Source: Pseudomonas huaxiensis (GTDB lineage Bacteria; Pseudomonadota; Gammaproteobacteria; Pseudomonadales; Pseudomonadaceae). From it: a stretch of DNA of 64,000 bases. The notes beneath the pieces were generated by a model. That model was not told where the DNA came from. It saw only the letters and a program-made list of their open reading frames with translations, and searched no databases. The DNA is taken from positions 186,001 through 250,000 of the forward strand of contig NZ_QKVL01000003.1 of NCBI RefSeq assembly GCF_003231275.1, in the 5' to 3' direction. This document shows positions 8,685-16,159 of this stretch, one piece after another; position 1 is the first letter of the stretch; the number at the start of each line of letters is the position of its first letter. The position numbers and the translations under genes were made by a program.

Positions 8685-10169
8685 TCAGAAATCCTTGCGT
8701 AGCATCAGGCTCACTTCCGTTTGGTGATAACCGAAGGCCCATTCCAGGTTGCTCTCGTTGATGCTGTGGCGTACCCGTAGCTCGGGCGTGAGCCCTGCGA
8801 GTTTCCAGCCACTGGCGCCGGCACTGAGGATATAGACCTGCTGCCGGTCCTCGCGGCGGGCGCCGAGAAAGCCGTCATAGGCCTCGTTGCGGCTGTCGCG
8901 GTAAATGCCCAGCGCGTTCAGGTAAAGGCCCGGCTCGCCGTCGAACAGGTGATACATCCCCACCCTTGCCGACCAGTCGCGACTGCTGGCCGCATCCACT
9001 TCATAGCGCTTGCGGCTGAGGTTGACGCCGCCGTAGAGGCTGGTGGCGGGCGTGGCCATGAAGGAGGCGAACACGCCCCACTGGTACTGCTCGTAATTGG
9101 CGCCGGTGCGCAGGCCCTGGCTGCTGTAGTGGTAGCGCTTGGCATCGAGGTTGGTGCCAAGTTGCCAGCGCTGGTCCAGTGCCCGGCGCCATTCCAGTTG
9201 CAGACCGTGGGCCAGGTAGTCGCTGTGGCGGTTGCGGTAGTAATGCTCCAGGTAGGGCGTGACCGACAGGCTGTCGCGGGCATTGAGGTATTGGTAGCCG
9301 GCCTGCAGCAGCGAGAGGTTGTTGCTGTAGTCGCGGATCGAAGCACTCGAGGTGTCGTCGGTGCGGGAGAAGTAGTTGCCGTAGCTGAGCGGGCGCAGTT
9401 GCAGGTTATGGTTGCCGGACAGGTTGATGCGCTGCTGCAGCGACACTTCGTAGTTGACCATCTGCGACCCCATCGCCTCGGGCATCACCCGTTCGAACAG
9501 GCAAACACCGAGCATGGCGAGGTAGCTTTCGCAGCGCCGATAGCCATTGGCCTGGTTGATGTTGTCGTTGTAGCCCCAGCCCAGCGCCCCGCTGCCGTGC
9601 CAGTCGGCGCGGCTGTCGAGCGCCTGGCGGTATTGTTCTACGAGCGCCAGCGCGTGAGGCGGCAGGCCCGCGCCGAGCAAGTGATCGAAGCCTTCGCGGG
9701 CATTGCTGTCCTGATTGTCTTCGAACCACAACCGGGCCAGTTCCAGGCGAATGCGCACATCGTCCGGCTCGGCTTCACGGGCCGCCTGCATCCGTTGCAG
9801 GGCGCGCGGGTAATCGCCCTGAAAGCGCGCCAGCAGGCTCTCGGCCATCGCCACCAGTGCCGGTCGATGACCGGGCAACGCGCGGTAGCGGGCAATGAAT
9901 TCGGGCAACCGGGTCCACTGGTTGCTGTTGATCGCTATATAAATGGCGGGCTCCAGCGCCTGGTCCTGAACCTGATAGACCTGCCCCTCATACAGCAACG
10001 TCCCTGGCGTCGGCGCGAGCTCTTGCTCGGCCTGGGCTTTCTGTTCGGTAGCGCGGCGGGTCTGGTCCTGCAGGAAGCGGGTGTCATCGTCATCGGCTTG
10101 GGCGACGGCTGATACGCAGCACGCCAGCAGCAACCCGATGGCTGGAAAACGCAAGAACATGGGAAACAT
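8685..10169 (-). CDS. Slam-type outer membrane translocon (TPR + DUF560 barrel)
   Basis: The 494-residue product has a signal peptide ending VAQA, then a periplasmic helical TPR-like region (about residues 60-195, e.g. ALQRMQAAREAEPDDVRIRL), then a C-terminal ~290-residue beta barrel with alternating aromatic strands ending in ...LMLRKDF. This two-part layout is that of Slam (surface lipoprotein assembly modulator), which moves TbpB-like or hemophilin-like substrates across the outer membrane. The gene directly follows a candidate substrate and a TonB receptor. Start could be this ATG or one three codons later; neither has a strong ribosome site. Confidence 0.85.
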   Translation of the reverse strand: MFPMFLRFPAIGLLLACCVSAVAQADDDDTRFLQDQTRRATEQKAQAEQELAPTPGTLLYEGQVYQVQDQALEPAIYIAINSNQWTRLPEFIARYRALPGHRPALVAMAESLLARFQGDYPRALQRMQAAREAEPDDVRIRLELARLWFEDNQDSNAREGFDHLLGAGLPPHALALVEQYRQALDSRADWHGSGALGWGYNDNINQANGYRRCESYLAMLGVCLFERVMPEAMGSQMVNYEVSLQQRINLSGNHNLQLRPLSYGNYFSRTDDTSSASIRDYSNNLSLLQAGYQYLNARDSLSVTPYLEHYYRNRHSDYLAHGLQLEWRRALDQRWQLGTNLDAKRYHYSSQGLRTGANYEQYQWGVFASFMATPATSLYGGVNLSRKRYEVDAASSRDWSARVGMYHLFDGEPGLYLNALGIYRDSRNEAYDGFLGARREDRQQVYILSAGASGWKLAGLTPELRVRHSINESNLEWAFGYHQTEVSLMLRKDF

Positions 10170-10195
10170 CCGGGCAGAAGACGCAGAAAAGGGAG

Positions 10196-10215
10196 GGGGC
10201 CGGCGAACCGGCCCC
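10196..10215 (-). terminator. UUCG-loop hairpin between substrate and Slam genes
   Basis: An eight-base perfect GC stem closes a TTCG loop when read on the minus strand, and the sequence CTCCCTTTT follows. It sits between the stop of the secreted protein gene and the start of slam. It probably acts as a partial terminator so that the exported protein is made in excess over its translocon. Confidence 0.6.
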
Positions 10216-10222
10216 TTGAGCG

Positions 10223-11104
10223 TTACTGCCGTGCGCCGCCAAAGGCGACGTCGTCCTGCGCGCCCACACCGCCGGTGTGGATACCCGCCAGGGCATTGGC
10301 GTTGTTATAGAACTGGCCGCTGATGACCGTGCCTTTGGAGAACGACCCCGTGCTCTGGATCTGCGTGCCGGTGAAGTCCAGCGCGGTCGACCCGGCACGG
10401 GCGAGGCTGCCGGACAGTTGGTTGTTGCTGCCATTGGCGACGTAGTTGGCAGTCAGCACGCCGGTGTAGACATTGGGAGCTTCCGGGTTGTGCTGATTGA
10501 TGCCGACCACGTTGTACTGGGCGTTGACCAGCGTAGGCATGCTGGTGGTGGGGTTCTCGCCGCTGAACCAGACGGTGCGGTCGGCGCTGCTCATGTTCAG
10601 GTCGGTGCTGGCCAGCGCGGCATAGTTGGCGCCCTTGGGTGCCCACTCGCCGAAGTACACCGCCGAACCTTCCACCTTGCCGATCACCAGTCCGCCGAAA
10701 TCAGGCATGAACGGCAGCGGCGGCACGATCATCTGGCGCACGCTGTTGATGGTGGTGGTGTCGCCGTTGTAGCTGACGTTGTTCTTCCAGACCTGCGCGA
10801 CCTTGGTATCTCCCAGCACGATGCCGGCGAGGAAGTTGACGTCCTGGCCCTTGAGGTAAGTCTTGCCGTTGGATTCAGCGCCACGGGCAATGGCGTTGTT
10901 GGACTGGGCAACCGGCCCTCCGGCGATGTCGATCACGGTCGAGGAGCCAGCGAACGACAGACCGGCGTTGTTGCTGCCGAACAGGTTCGACTGGCCTGGG
11001 GCGACCTTGGCCGGTGCGGACGAGCCGCCCGCCACGGTGGCAGCCATGGCGCCAGTGGCGGACAGGGTCATGATGATGGCGATTGCCAGTGCGTGCTTTT
11101 GCAT
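10223..11104 (-). CDS. Secreted hemophilin-like Slam substrate
   Basis: This 293-residue protein has a Sec signal peptide with cleavage after GAMA and no lipobox, so it should be soluble, as is HphA of Acinetobacter. The C-terminal part carries the motif of TbpB-like beta-barrel lobes used by Slam substrates: SGQFYNNANALAG, then a terminal VAFGGARQ. The middle part has no family I can name; it would hold the ligand site. Position between a TonB receptor and slam indicates that it is exported by Slam and delivers its cargo, most likely haem, to the receptor. Direct evidence of the ligand is lacking. Confidence 0.75.
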   Translation of the reverse strand: MQKHALAIAIIMTLSATGAMAATVAGGSSAPAKVAPGQSNLFGSNNAGLSFAGSSTVIDIAGGPVAQSNNAIARGAESNGKTYLKGQDVNFLAGIVLGDTKVAQVWKNNVSYNGDTTTINSVRQMIVPPLPFMPDFGGLVIGKVEGSAVYFGEWAPKGANYAALASTDLNMSSADRTVWFSGENPTTSMPTLVNAQYNVVGINQHNPEAPNVYTGVLTANYVANGSNNQLSGSLARAGSTALDFTGTQIQSTGSFSKGTVISGQFYNNANALAGIHTGGVGAQDDVAFGGARQ

Positions 11105-11176
11105 AGCCTTACTCCTTCAAGGTGGGTACAGCGAAATGACCGGCTCCAGGCGGAACCGGTGAAACCCGAAACAGCG

Positions 11177-14100
11177 TCAGAAGCGCAGACGCAGCCCTGC
11201 GGTCAGGGTGCGTCCCGGCCCCGGCACCGGAATTTTCGACATGGGGTCCATGTAATAGCGGTCGGTCAGGTTGGTGAGGCCCAGGCTCACATCGAGGTTT
11301 TCCTGGACCTCGACGCGGGCATAGACGTCGTGCAGCAGCACCGAATGCCAGTACATCTGCGACATGCTGTTCTGCTGCCAGATGTCCTTGCCGTAGGAGC
11401 TGCTCAGCAGGTCGTCGAGGTCATCGTTCTCGGCCTTGGCGTGGTAGACGCCGCGCCAGCCCAGCTCGACCCGGTCGTTGAACAGGCGAGTGCCCAGTTC
11501 GGCGTTGATCGAGTACTTGGGTTGCAGGCTGGTGGCCGTGAGGGTGTCGGCGAAGCCGCCGGTCATGCACTCGGGCATGCGGTTGTGATAGACGTCCAGA
11601 CCGTAGGCGTAATCCTTGTCGCAGAGCTTCTGGTCGAGGCGGTAAGTGGCGCCCAGACTGCCGTAGTAACGGCCGCTGTCGAAGCGCGACTGGAACTCGA
11701 TGCCACTGGTTTCCTTGCGGTCGAACTGGATGATCGCCAGGCTCGAATCGCGCTCGATGAAATCCTTGATCTCGGTGTTGAAGTAACTCAGGCGCGCATC
11801 GGCCATCTGCAGGCCAGGGAAGAACTGGGTGAGGTCATGGCCGTAGCCGACTTCCCAGTTGGTGCTGCGCTCGGGCTTGCTGGCGCCGTCGACACTAAGC
11901 GCACCGACGCCATCCATGCCCACCGAGGTGGACGCAATCTCGAAGATGCTGGGGAAACGGGTGGTCTGGGCGTACCGCAGGAACACCGTGCCATGCTCGG
12001 TCACCCGCGCGGTGGCGGAGAACACTGGCGACCAGGCTTCGCCGGACTGCTTCTCGGGCTCGGCCCAGGCCTGATCCGCCGCGATGTCCGCGTAAATCGC
12101 CTTGCCTTGCAAGCCTGTGCTGCCGGTATCCCGTTGCTTGACGGCGATTTCGCCAGTCAACCCTTGTGGGTTGGTCACCGTGGCGCCCGAATTGATCGGA
12201 TCGTCAGCTAACGGACTTTGTGAAGACTGCACCTTGCCGTCGACCACCGGCACCACCACGGTCTGCTTCCAGTAATAGGCACCTGTCGCGCCATCACGGA
12301 ACATGTCCCGACCGTTGCGCCATTGGTTCAGCGCGTCCTGGGCGGCAGTGGACGCGGCCAGGTTGGGGGTGGTGATGCCATTGTGCATCGCCAGGAAATC
12401 CTCCGGGGTCAAGCGGCCCGCAGCCTCCACCGAGGAGGAGAACAACTGCTGGTAGGTGCTCTCTTCGCGGTCGCTCATCAACTCGCCGTATTGCAGTTCG
12501 ACACCCACCTTGCGCTTGACCGCCTCGGCGCTGGCGACCTTCTGCCGCCGACGCTGGGCCAGGCCCTCGTCGTAGGCCGAGTAGCGGTGATAGCGGGTAC
12601 CGGCAGTCAGGGTCAGCCAGGGCATCGGCTGCCACTCGAAGTTGAACATGCCCGAATATTCATCTCGATCACCCGAGCGCGGCCCGTAGTTGGCAGTCGA
12701 GTAGTGGAAGTTCGCGCCGCCCACACCGATGCCACCGGTGAGGTTCACGTCCGCCACACGCTCGTCGAGCTTCTCGTGCTGGAAGGCGCCGCCCACGGTC
12801 AGGCGCAAGGTGTCGGACAGCAGCATCAGGTTGCTGATATCGAAGCCGGTCCGGTCATGGTTGGTCCACTGCGAACTGCCGGCGAAGATGCGCCCGTCGT
12901 GGTCTGGCTGAACCGGCGCGGTGCCGCCCATGTTGGGGTTCAGCGCCGGGTTGGTGAAACAGGTGAAGCCCATTGCGCCGCTGGGCAGGCCCGATGCCCA
13001 GTTCGGTCCGCGACAGGCATCCCAGTCGCCCTTGAGGGTGTTGTAGGCCTTCAGCGCCGAGCTGTCGTTGATGTAGTAGGCGCCGCCGCCGGTCTGGTGA
13101 CGCACGCCATCGGTCTTGGTCATCCACAGGCTGCTTTGCAGGTCGATCCAGGGCGAGCCCTCGGGCTTCCACTCATGACTGAGCTTGTAGGTGTCGAGGC
13201 GCAATTCCGAACGCGGGAACTCCGCGACGAGCTGGTCGTAGCGCCCCTGCTTCGCCAACTCCTCGGCGATGCCCAGCATGGCGACGGCCTGGCCCGGGCT
13301 GGTTTCAGCGAACTCCAGGTCCGAGCGCATGAAGCTCCAGCCCAGCTTGTGATCGTTGGGCAGGTACCAGTTGTTTTTCACCAGCGTCGTTTCACTGTTG
13401 CTGGAGGTGCTGAGCACTTCGTTGCCGGGGTGGTAGAGCCTGGTGAGGTTCGGGTAATAGGCCGAGGTGTCGCGAGCGTAGGCGTCGTTGCGGCTGTACT
13501 CGCCAGCACCGTGGTTGCCGGCGAAGTAGTTGCCTTTTTCCCGCTGGCTGTAGGACAGCAACAGATCAGTGACGTCGTTGCGCGCCGCGATGGCGAACAT
13601 CTCGGCGTGATCATCGAAGTTGAACTGGTCGTTGTGGCCCTTGGTGCGCGGGACCGGCTGCGGGATGTTGACGTTGTTGTCCGCCCCCAGGGTCGCGCCG
13701 GGGATGCTGCGATAGTCCTGGCCGAAATAGCTATTGGCATCCACCTGCGGCTTGATGCTGTTGCCGGAAGACTCGGTCGTGAACTCGATACCGAAGCTGT
13801 CGCCTTCGGGGATGATGTCCGCCGCCTCGATCGTGCGTACGTTCACCGAACCGCCGACACCGCTCCTCACATCACGGCTCAGCGAGGGCCCCTTCTCCAC
13901 CGAGATGCTGCGGAACATCGCGGGATCGACGTAGTTGCGGTTGCCGGCGCCGTAGACCTGCAACCAGACGTTGGTGGACTGTTCGGTGCCATCGACGGTC
14001 AATGGTACCCGGCCTTCACCGGACAGGCCGCGAATGTTGGGCGTGATCGCACTGCCGTTGCGCGAGTCCATGCTGTAGACGCCGTTCATGCCCTTGAACA

Positions 14101-14380
14101 CGTCGCCCGGATTGGTCGTCTGGAAGCGCTCCAGCTCTTCGCGGCCGATGTACAGGTTGGTGACATTGTCTTGATAGACCTTGTCACGGCCGTCGGCGTC
14201 CTTGTCGGCGACGGCATTCACCGTGCTGTGAGGCAATTGCAGCCCTTGCTCTTTCTTTTCAGTCTTCACCACTTCGGTGGCGGCAACCTCGTCGCTCAAC
14301 GGACTGGCCGCCAGCATGAGCGGGCTCAGCGCAGAAAAGCCCGATATCAACAACGCCAGTTTCGTTGGCTTGAACAGCAT
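11177..14380 (-). CDS. TonB-dependent receptor of the Slam/hemophilin locus
   Basis: The product (1067 residues) is a large outer-membrane gated barrel: signal peptide, a possible TonB box near ATEVVKTE, a plug domain (about residues 75-200, with TPNIRGLSGEGRVPLTVDG type motifs) and a barrel ending LTAGLRLRF. The RFPSIFEIA and SKPERSTNWEVGY motifs correspond to the FRAP-NPxL region of haem/siderophore receptors. The start used has a GGGGGAGGG ribosome site eight bases ahead; an ATG seven codons upstream lacks one. A Fur-like box precedes it, so expression under iron starvation is expected. Haem as ligand is inferred from the Slam context. Confidence 0.85.
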   Translation of the reverse strand: MLFKPTKLALLISGFSALSPLMLAASPLSDEVAATEVVKTEKKEQGLQLPHSTVNAVADKDADGRDKVYQDNVTNLYIGREELERFQTTNPGDVFKGMNGVYSMDSRNGSAITPNIRGLSGEGRVPLTVDGTEQSTNVWLQVYGAGNRNYVDPAMFRSISVEKGPSLSRDVRSGVGGSVNVRTIEAADIIPEGDSFGIEFTTESSGNSIKPQVDANSYFGQDYRSIPGATLGADNNVNIPQPVPRTKGHNDQFNFDDHAEMFAIAARNDVTDLLLSYSQREKGNYFAGNHGAGEYSRNDAYARDTSAYYPNLTRLYHPGNEVLSTSSNSETTLVKNNWYLPNDHKLGWSFMRSDLEFAETSPGQAVAMLGIAEELAKQGRYDQLVAEFPRSELRLDTYKLSHEWKPEGSPWIDLQSSLWMTKTDGVRHQTGGGAYYINDSSALKAYNTLKGDWDACRGPNWASGLPSGAMGFTCFTNPALNPNMGGTAPVQPDHDGRIFAGSSQWTNHDRTGFDISNLMLLSDTLRLTVGGAFQHEKLDERVADVNLTGGIGVGGANFHYSTANYGPRSGDRDEYSGMFNFEWQPMPWLTLTAGTRYHRYSAYDEGLAQRRRQKVASAEAVKRKVGVELQYGELMSDREESTYQQLFSSSVEAAGRLTPEDFLAMHNGITTPNLAASTAAQDALNQWRNGRDMFRDGATGAYYWKQTVVVPVVDGKVQSSQSPLADDPINSGATVTNPQGLTGEIAVKQRDTGSTGLQGKAIYADIAADQAWAEPEKQSGEAWSPVFSATARVTEHGTVFLRYAQTTRFPSIFEIASTSVGMDGVGALSVDGASKPERSTNWEVGYGHDLTQFFPGLQMADARLSYFNTEIKDFIERDSSLAIIQFDRKETSGIEFQSRFDSGRYYGSLGATYRLDQKLCDKDYAYGLDVYHNRMPECMTGGFADTLTATSLQPKYSINAELGTRLFNDRVELGWRGVYHAKAENDDLDDLLSSSYGKDIWQQNSMSQMYWHSVLLHDVYARVEVQENLDVSLGLTNLTDRYYMDPMSKIPVPGPGRTLTAGLRLRF

Positions 14381-14436
14381 TTCATCCCTCCCCCAGAGCA
14401 CTGCGAAGGGTCAAGTCGCCGGGTGGCGATAACCCT

Positions 14437-14460
14437 CAAATGAGAATCGTTATTCTTATC
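14437..14460 (-). promoter_or_regulatory. Fur-box-like operator
   Basis: ATGAGAATCGTTAT matches 12 of 14 positions of the core ATGATAATCATTAT, and a second overlapping half continues as TCTTATC. It lies about 60-80 bases before the receptor start codon, where Fur would block transcription in iron-replete cells. Confidence 0.65.
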
Positions 14461-14473
14461 GTTGGGAGGGCTA

Positions 14474-14500
14474 AACGCCGATGACAATTGTCAAGGCGTT
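14474..14500. promoter_or_regulatory. Extended dyad operator
   Basis: A perfect 12-base palindrome TGACAATTGTCA is flanked by AACGCC and its complement GGCGTT, giving a near-symmetric 27-base site. With its neighbours the core reads ATGAC-AATT-GTCAA, close to the FNR-type consensus and differing at one of twelve central bases from the site before the ABC-nnrS operon. Confidence 0.5.
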
Positions 14501-14761
14501 GGCGAGATGGCTGGGAAACTGGGAAATGGAGGAAGGGAGGCGAGGTGTCACGCCGGGCGGCGAGATATCAGTCCAGGTTGCGCCACGCACAACAAACAGG
14601 GCATTTCAGCAATCGCCCATTGCGCAACTGCAATGTTGTTTCGCTTATCGCACCCTCCCCCGGCTGCTAGCCTAGGCCGCTGACACGGACTCATCACCGG
14701 CAGGTATCGCCACCCCCAGGCTTCTCGCGTGCAACCGTATAAAAAATATAACGGGACTCAG

Positions 14762-16117
14762 ATGACCACTAACAACCACAACATGGCAGCCCGTGGCGAA
14801 GAACAACTTCGTCGTGTCCTGGGACTGCCGGCGCTCGTATTCTTCGGACTGGTCTATATGGTGCCCCTGACCATATTCACCACCTACGGCATCGTGACCG
14901 AAACCACCGGTGGCAGAACCGCAGGCGCCTATCTGGTGACCCTCGCCGCCATGCTCTTCACCGCCGCGTCCTACGGCATCATGGTTCGTCGCTTTCCCGT
15001 AGCGGGTTCGGCTTACTCCTACACCAATATCGCTTTCGGCTCGAATGTCGGCTTCCTCGCCGGCTGGTCGCTGCTGCTCGATTACCTGTTCATCCCGATG
15101 ATCAACTACCTGTTGATCGGGCTGTTCCTGAACATCGCCTTCCCCGCCATTCCGGCCTGGGTTTTCGTCCTGGTGTCCATCGCTCTGGTAACCGTGCTCA
15201 ACGTCCTCGGGATCCGCTCGGTCGCCAAGGCGAGCAACCTGATCGTCGGCGCGCAGGTGATTTTCATCGTGGTGTTCGTGGCCCTGTCCTGTAACTCACT
15301 GGGCAATGCCGGACCTGTCGATTACCTCTCGCCGCTGCTGGGCGACGGCAGCAAGCCCGGCTTCAACCCGCTGATGGCTGGCGCCGCGATCCTGTGCCTG
15401 TCGTTCCTGGGCTTCGACGCCGTGTCCACCCTCGCCGAGGAAACCCGTGACGCCCGCCGCACCGTGCCGCGCGCGATCATGCTGACCACCCTGGCGGCGG
15501 GCGTGCTGTTCACCGTGCTGGCCTACCTGAGTCAGTTGGCGATCCCGGGCAGCCACTTCGAAAACGCCGACACTGCCGCCAATGAAGTGATGTTCACGGT
15601 CGGCGGCCAATTCCTCGCCAACTTCTTCACTGCGGCCTTCGTGGCCGGCAGCCTGGGTTCGGCACTGGCCTCGCAAGCGGCCGTCTCGCGGATCATCTAC
15701 AGCATGGGCCGCGACAAGCTGCTGTCCGAGCGCTGCTTCGGCACCCTGTCGGCGCGCTTCGGCACCCCGGTCAACGCAACCCTGCTGGTGTCGCTGATTT
15801 CGCTGGTGGCGCTGGTCATCGACCTGGGAACGCTGGCATCGCTGATCAGCTTCGGCGCACTGGTGGCCTTCTCGGCGGTGAACATGGCCGTGCTGCGCAC
15901 CCACCTGTTCGCCAAAGGCCAGCCGAAAAACCTGCTGCTGCACGGCGTGGTGCCGCTGATCGGCCTGGCCCTGACACTGTGGCTATGGACCAGCCTGTCC
16001 GCCCTGACCCTGAGCATCGGCCTGGCCTGGTTCGGCGTCGGCGTGGTCTACCTGCTGGTGCTGACCAGCGGCTTCCGGCGGAATGTGCAGGTTGCGGACT
16101 TCTCCGAGGCTGGCTGA
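14762..16117 (+). CDS. APC family permease, PuuP-like (putrescine/amino acid)
   Basis: This 451-residue, roughly twelve-span protein belongs to the amino acid-polyamine-organocation superfamily and is close in pattern to the putrescine importer PuuP (GLVYMVPLTIFTTYGIV, CLSFLGFDAVSTLAEE, SRIIYSMGRDKLL). It would import an amine or amino acid with protons. The ATG preceded by GGGAC is preferred over a GTG eleven codons earlier. It stands alone, with a hairpin after its stop. Confidence 0.85.
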   Translation: MTTNNHNMAARGEEQLRRVLGLPALVFFGLVYMVPLTIFTTYGIVTETTGGRTAGAYLVTLAAMLFTAASYGIMVRRFPVAGSAYSYTNIAFGSNVGFLAGWSLLLDYLFIPMINYLLIGLFLNIAFPAIPAWVFVLVSIALVTVLNVLGIRSVAKASNLIVGAQVIFIVVFVALSCNSLGNAGPVDYLSPLLGDGSKPGFNPLMAGAAILCLSFLGFDAVSTLAEETRDARRTVPRAIMLTTLAAGVLFTVLAYLSQLAIPGSHFENADTAANEVMFTVGGQFLANFFTAAFVAGSLGSALASQAAVSRIIYSMGRDKLLSERCFGTLSARFGTPVNATLLVSLISLVALVIDLGTLASLISFGALVAFSAVNMAVLRTHLFAKGQPKNLLLHGVVPLIGLALTLWLWTSLSALTLSIGLAWFGVGVVYLLVLTSGFRRNVQVADFSEAG

Positions 16118-16129
16118 GAGCCCTCCCAA

Positions 16130-16159
16130 ACCTGAGTGCGCTTAGCGGTGCACTCAGGT
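16130..16159. terminator. Hairpin between convergent genes
   Basis: ACCTGAGTGC and GCACTCAGGT form a ten-base perfect stem with a ten-base loop between the permease and hrpB, overlapping the hrpB stop. It lacks a long T-run, so terminator function is likely but not certain. Confidence 0.5.

Larger units (their letters stand above)
14381..14761. other. Divergent promoter region between receptor and permease genes
   Basis: It contains the Fur-like box and an extended dyad operator (both listed). The remainder (14501-14728) shows no gene or repeat I can support. Confidence 0.7.

Noticed and set aside
12323..14443. 706-codon plus-strand frame over the receptor gene
   Set aside because: The minus-strand frame has clear plug and barrel motifs; the plus frame has none.
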